From contig NZ_CP061768.1 of NCBI RefSeq assembly GCF_013624435.2, positions 3,314,001 to 3,378,000 of the forward strand: a stretch of DNA of 64,000 bases, written 5' to 3'. Of this stretch, positions 61,491-64,000 are shown piece after piece; the stretch's first letter is position 1; each line of letters begins with the position of its first letter. Under the pieces are notes generated by a model, which had not been told where the DNA came from, ran no database searches, and saw nothing but the letters and a program-made list of their open reading frames with translations. This DNA comes from Nocardioides campestrisoli (lineage in GTDB: Bacteria; Actinomycetota; Actinomycetes; Propionibacteriales; Nocardioidaceae). A program made the translations under genes and the position numbers.

Positions 61491-63161
61491 TTGAACCAGA
61501 TCGACACCGTGACGTTCGGAGCCGGGACAGTCCTGCTCCTGCTGCTCGCCTTCTACGGCGGGACCTTCTGGATCTCCACCCGGATCGGGAAGAAGCAGGA
61601 GAGTGCCGACGGCTACATGACCGCAGGCCACGGCATCGGCTTCGGGATCTCCGCAGCCAGCATGACCGCCACCTGGATCTGGGCCTCCTCCATGTACGCC
61701 TCGGCGACCTCGGGCTACACCTACGGCCTCTCCGGCCCGATCCACTACGGGTTCTGGGGCGCCCTGATGATCCTGTTCATCTACCCGTTCGGGAAGCGGA
61801 TCCGGGCGGTCGCGCCCCGGGCGCACACCCTGGCCGAGGTGCTGCACGTGCGCCACGGGCGGTCCAGCCAGCTCCTGCTCGCCGGCTCCAACGTCGTCGG
61901 CAGCCTGATCAGCCTGATGTCCAACTTCATCGCCGGCGGCGTGCTGATCTCGCTGCTCTCCCCGTTCACCTTCGTCCAGGGCGTCTTCATGGTGGCCGGC
62001 GGCGTGCTGCTCTACACGCTCTGGTCAGGCTTCCGCGCCTCCGTGCTGACCGACTTCGTCCAGGTCGTGGCGATGCTCGGGGCGGTCGCGGTGATCGTCC
62101 CGGTGATCTTCTTCGCCGCGGGGTTCCCGGCGGCGTTCGAGACCGGCGCCGGCAACCTGACCTCGCAGCAGGGCAGCTTCTTCTCCAGCACCGCCTTCCT
62201 GGAGCAGGGCGCGCCGTACATCGCCGCCGTGCTGGCCTACGCGATCGGCAACCAGACCATCGCGCAGCGGCTCTTCGCCGTCCGTGAGGACCTGATCAAG
62301 CCCACCTTCATCACCGCCACCGTCGGCTACGGCGCGATGGTGATCGGGATCGGGATGCTCGGCGTGCTCGCGCTCTATCTCGGGATCGAGCCCGAGGGCG
62401 GCGACGTCAACAACCTGGTGCCGCAGATGGCCACGTCGTACCTGCCGGGCATCCTGGTCGCCGTCTTCTTCATCATGATCGTCGGCGCCCTCTCCTCCAC
62501 CGCCGACTCCGACCTCTCGGCACTCTCCTCGATCGTGATGGCCGACGTCTACGGGCAGAACGTCGCCGGCCGGGCGGGTGCGAACCCGCGCACCATGCTG
62601 CTGGTCGGGCGGGGCACCATGGTCGCCGCGACGGCGATCGCGATCGCCTTCGCCAGCCTCCAGCTCAACATCCTCGACCTGCTGGTCTTCGTCGGCGCAC
62701 TGTGGGGCGCCCTGGTCTTCCCGGTGATCGCCAGCTTCTACTGGGAGAAGGTCACCAACAAGGCCTTCACCGTCTCCGTGCTCGCCGCGCTCGCGGTCTT
62801 CCTGCCGGTGCGGTTCTCCCTGGTCCCGATGAACGGCGTCACCGGCCTGGTGGTCGACGTGCTGTCGATCATCGGCGTCGGGGTGGTGGCGGGGCTGATG
62901 GTCTTCGGCTTCCTCGGGCTTCGCCCCGCCAAGGTGGCCGCCGTGCTGGCGGCGGTCGTCGCCACGCCGTTCGCCCTCGGCGCGGTCCACGACTACGCCA
63001 CCCTGAGCGGCTCGCTGGTCGCGTACTCGGTCAGCACCATCGTCTGCTGGGCGATGTCGGCGGCCGGCGGCGCGACGTTCGACTTCGACACCGTCAAGGA
63101 GCGCGTCGGCGACTACCAGGCCGACGACGACCTCGACGACGACCTCGACCCGGTCCGCTGA
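61491..63161 (+). CDS. Sodium:solute symporter family transporter
   Basis: A 556-residue SSS-family secondary transporter with about 13 TM helices. Features: TAGHGIGFGISAASMTATWIWASSM (helices 1-2, substrate/Na+ site), GGVLLYTLWSGFRASVLTDFVQVV, and IVGALSSTADSDLSALSSIVMADVY, whose S-S-T-A-D-S string is the Na+-site signature. It ends with an Asp-rich tail (DDDLDDDLDP). The start is TTG 61491, 7 nt after GGAGGA; an ATG five bases earlier gives only Met-Ser-stop. Substrate unknown (urea/solute class by general look). A 43-residue partner gene follows. Confidence 0.88.
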   Translation: MNQIDTVTFGAGTVLLLLLAFYGGTFWISTRIGKKQESADGYMTAGHGIGFGISAASMTATWIWASSMYASATSGYTYGLSGPIHYGFWGALMILFIYPFGKRIRAVAPRAHTLAEVLHVRHGRSSQLLLAGSNVVGSLISLMSNFIAGGVLISLLSPFTFVQGVFMVAGGVLLYTLWSGFRASVLTDFVQVVAMLGAVAVIVPVIFFAAGFPAAFETGAGNLTSQQGSFFSSTAFLEQGAPYIAAVLAYAIGNQTIAQRLFAVREDLIKPTFITATVGYGAMVIGIGMLGVLALYLGIEPEGGDVNNLVPQMATSYLPGILVAVFFIMIVGALSSTADSDLSALSSIVMADVYGQNVAGRAGANPRTMLLVGRGTMVAATAIAIAFASLQLNILDLLVFVGALWGALVFPVIASFYWEKVTNKAFTVSVLAALAVFLPVRFSLVPMNGVTGLVVDVLSIIGVGVVAGLMVFGFLGLRPAKVAAVLAAVVATPFALGAVHDYATLSGSLVAYSVSTIVCWAMSAAGGATFDFDTVKERVGDYQADDDLDDDLDPVR

Positions 63162-63184
63162 GCGCGGGCAGAAGGAGCAGCACC

Positions 63185-63316
63185 GTGACCACCACCGCCC
63201 TGACCCTCTACGTCCTGATCTGGCCCGTGATCGTGGCCGTCGTCCTCTTCGTCCTCAGCCGGGCCTTCGTCTCCGACTGGCGTGCGGCGCGGCGGGAGGG
63301 GCGCGACATCATCTGA
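63185..63316 (+). CDS. Small transporter subunit (43 residues)
   Basis: A one-helix membrane microprotein: TTTALTLYVLIWPVIVAVVL forms the helix and FVSDWRAARREGRDII the basic tail. Such a protein commonly follows SSS-type transporters in Actinobacteria and is annotated as a putative transporter small subunit. GTG 63185 follows GAAGGAG at 63171-63177, and the gap to the symporter is 23 bp. Confidence 0.75.
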   Translation: MTTTALTLYVLIWPVIVAVVLFVLSRAFVSDWRAARREGRDII

Positions 63317-63337
63317 GCTGCGGCGTCCCCGCCTCGC

Positions 63338-63397
63338 CCACGTGCACCCGTCTTGCTGTCGATCTGGTGATCGCCGCAGCAGAACGGGTGCACGTGG
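63338..63397. repeat. 60-bp imperfect palindrome upstream of the second AbiEi-like gene
   Basis: Outer arms CCACGTGCACCCGT (63338-63351) and ACGGGTGCACGTGG (63384-63397) pair perfectly. The stem then continues through TTGCTG/CAGCA with two mismatches and through CGATC/GATCG to a TGGT loop (63365-63368). It follows the small-subunit gene by 21 bp and precedes ATG 63463 by 65 bp. Confidence 0.8.
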
Positions 63398-63462
63398 CCA
63401 TTTTCGGCGGACCTGTGGACGAGCCGCACCGCCATGGCTTCGTCCTCGGCAGGCTGGGCGAC

Positions 63463-64000
63463 ATGCCCGAGCTCGACGTACGGCGTCCGTTCACCCGCAC
63501 CGAGGCCCTCGCTGCCGGCCTCACCGACGCACAGCTGCGGGGACCGCGGTTCGTCCGTCTCTTCCCGCGGTTGCACCTGTGCGCCAGCGTGCAGGTCACG
63601 GCCCGGCTCCGCGCGGAGGCGGCGCTGCGGCTGCACCCGGCGGGGGCCTTCGCCAGCCACGCGTCCGCGGCCAGGATCCACGGGGTGGCGATTCCGCAGG
63701 ACGCCGAGGAGCACGTGACCGTCCGCCGACGGGAGGAGCGCCGTCGTACCGCCGGGATCCGGTGCCACCTCGCGAGCGGTGAGCCCGACCTGGTCACGGT
63801 CGGCGGCTTGCCCGTCTCCTCCCCCGCGCAGACCTTCGTCGAGCTGGCCTCGACCCTCGGCCTGGTCGACCTGGTCGTGGTCGGCGACCAGATGGCGCGC
63901 CGGGGACTGCTCTCCCCCGACCGGCTGCGCGCCTCCTGCCACGGCAGCGGGCGACGTGGCGCCGTCCGAGCGCGTCGGGCCGCGGCGTACGTGCGCGACC
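63463..64000 (+). CDS. AbiEi-like protein, N-terminal part (cut by window end)
   Basis: Open from ATG 63463 to the window end (179 codons). MPELDVRRPFTRTEALAAGLTDAQLRGPRFVRLFPRLH is the winged-helix-like N-terminus of AbiEi/type IV antitoxin-like proteins. AFASHASAARIHGVAIP...VTVRRREERRRTAGIRCH and LPVSSPAQTFVELAS are the usual second region. It corresponds to the protein at 4973-5911, where a DUF559/Vsr-like nuclease end follows; here that end is off the window. GTG 63394 and 63415 are in frame but precede the conserved start. No toxin partner is visible. Confidence 0.72.
   Translation, partial: MPELDVRRPFTRTEALAAGLTDAQLRGPRFVRLFPRLHLCASVQVTARLRAEAALRLHPAGAFASHASAARIHGVAIPQDAEEHVTVRRREERRRTAGIRCHLASGEPDLVTVGGLPVSSPAQTFVELASTLGLVDLVVVGDQMARRGLLSPDRLRASCHGSGRRGAVRARRAAAYVRD

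Noticed and set aside
1..64000. CRISPR arrays, insertion sequences or prophage
   Set aside because: No regularly spaced direct repeats, transposase, integrase or phage structural genes were found on reading the window.

Overview
The window is about 72% G+C with short spacers and many stop/start overlaps. It looks like a chromosomal segment of a high-G+C actinobacterium, most likely Nocardioides or a close relative. Supporting signs are class II (B12-dependent) ribonucleotide reductase with NrdR, SOS boxes of the TCGAAC-N4-GTTCGA type, a DUF222/HNH (13E12-type) gene, WXG100 proteins, an AbiEi-like/DUF559 protein, DUF4032 and DUF3054. The genus is inferred from style only; there is no rRNA in the window.

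Layout. 1-7.4 kb: the end of otsA, an FMN-binding glutamate-synthase-like protein, a PhaC-like hydrolase, uracil-DNA glycosylase, a DODA-type dioxygenase, an AbiEi-like/DUF559 protein bracketed by perfect palindromes, pyridoxal kinase and a small HNH protein. 7.5-24 kb: tRNA-Thr(TGT), a GH13 enzyme, DUF4032, gntP-gntK, an MMPL exporter, a nucleotidyltransferase, two hydrolases, a secreted ExeM-type nuclease, and an MFS gene overlapping a GH2-DUF2804 fusion. 24-31.5 kb: an ABC-2 exporter operon, cydAB, a GerMN/Gmad2 lipoprotein and DUF3054.

32-41 kb is the accessory part. It holds a WXG100 pair, an SOS-boxed DUF222/HNH gene and a type VII-style polymorphic toxin whose C-terminal RNase A-like (CdiA-CT) domain has lower G+C than the rest. 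The matching CdiI-type immunity gene follows it. There are also two genes that fuse the C-terminal part of the same RNase A-like fold, without its catalytic His/Arg segment, to a CdiI immunity domain. One of these is translationally coupled to the toxin; the other stands alone 5.4 kb away with a similar leader. This is the strongest candidate for an undescribed arrangement.

41-49.4 kb: acyl-CoA dehydrogenase, secreted M14 peptidases, a thioredoxin-reductase-like/methyltransferase fusion divergent from an XRE-cupin regulator with dyad operators between them, a GH114-like protein, a wrecked LuxR-type response regulator, and an atypical low-G+C gene resembling a nuclease. 49.4-58.9 kb is a DNA-metabolism block: nrdJ, nrdR with paired NrdR boxes, a LysM gene, a GNAT gene and lexA with SOS boxes, a sulfotransferase and a DinG-like helicase. 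58.9-64 kb: fused secDF, a sodium:solute symporter with a 43-residue partner, and a second AbiEi-like gene (cut by the window end) preceded by a 60-bp hairpin.

How the genes work together: LexA plausibly controls itself, the LysM/GNAT divergent region and the DUF222/HNH gene. NrdR plausibly controls nrdR-nrdJ. The toxin island combines putative ESX-type substrates, an effector and immunity proteins, but no secretion ATPase or channel gene lies in this window.
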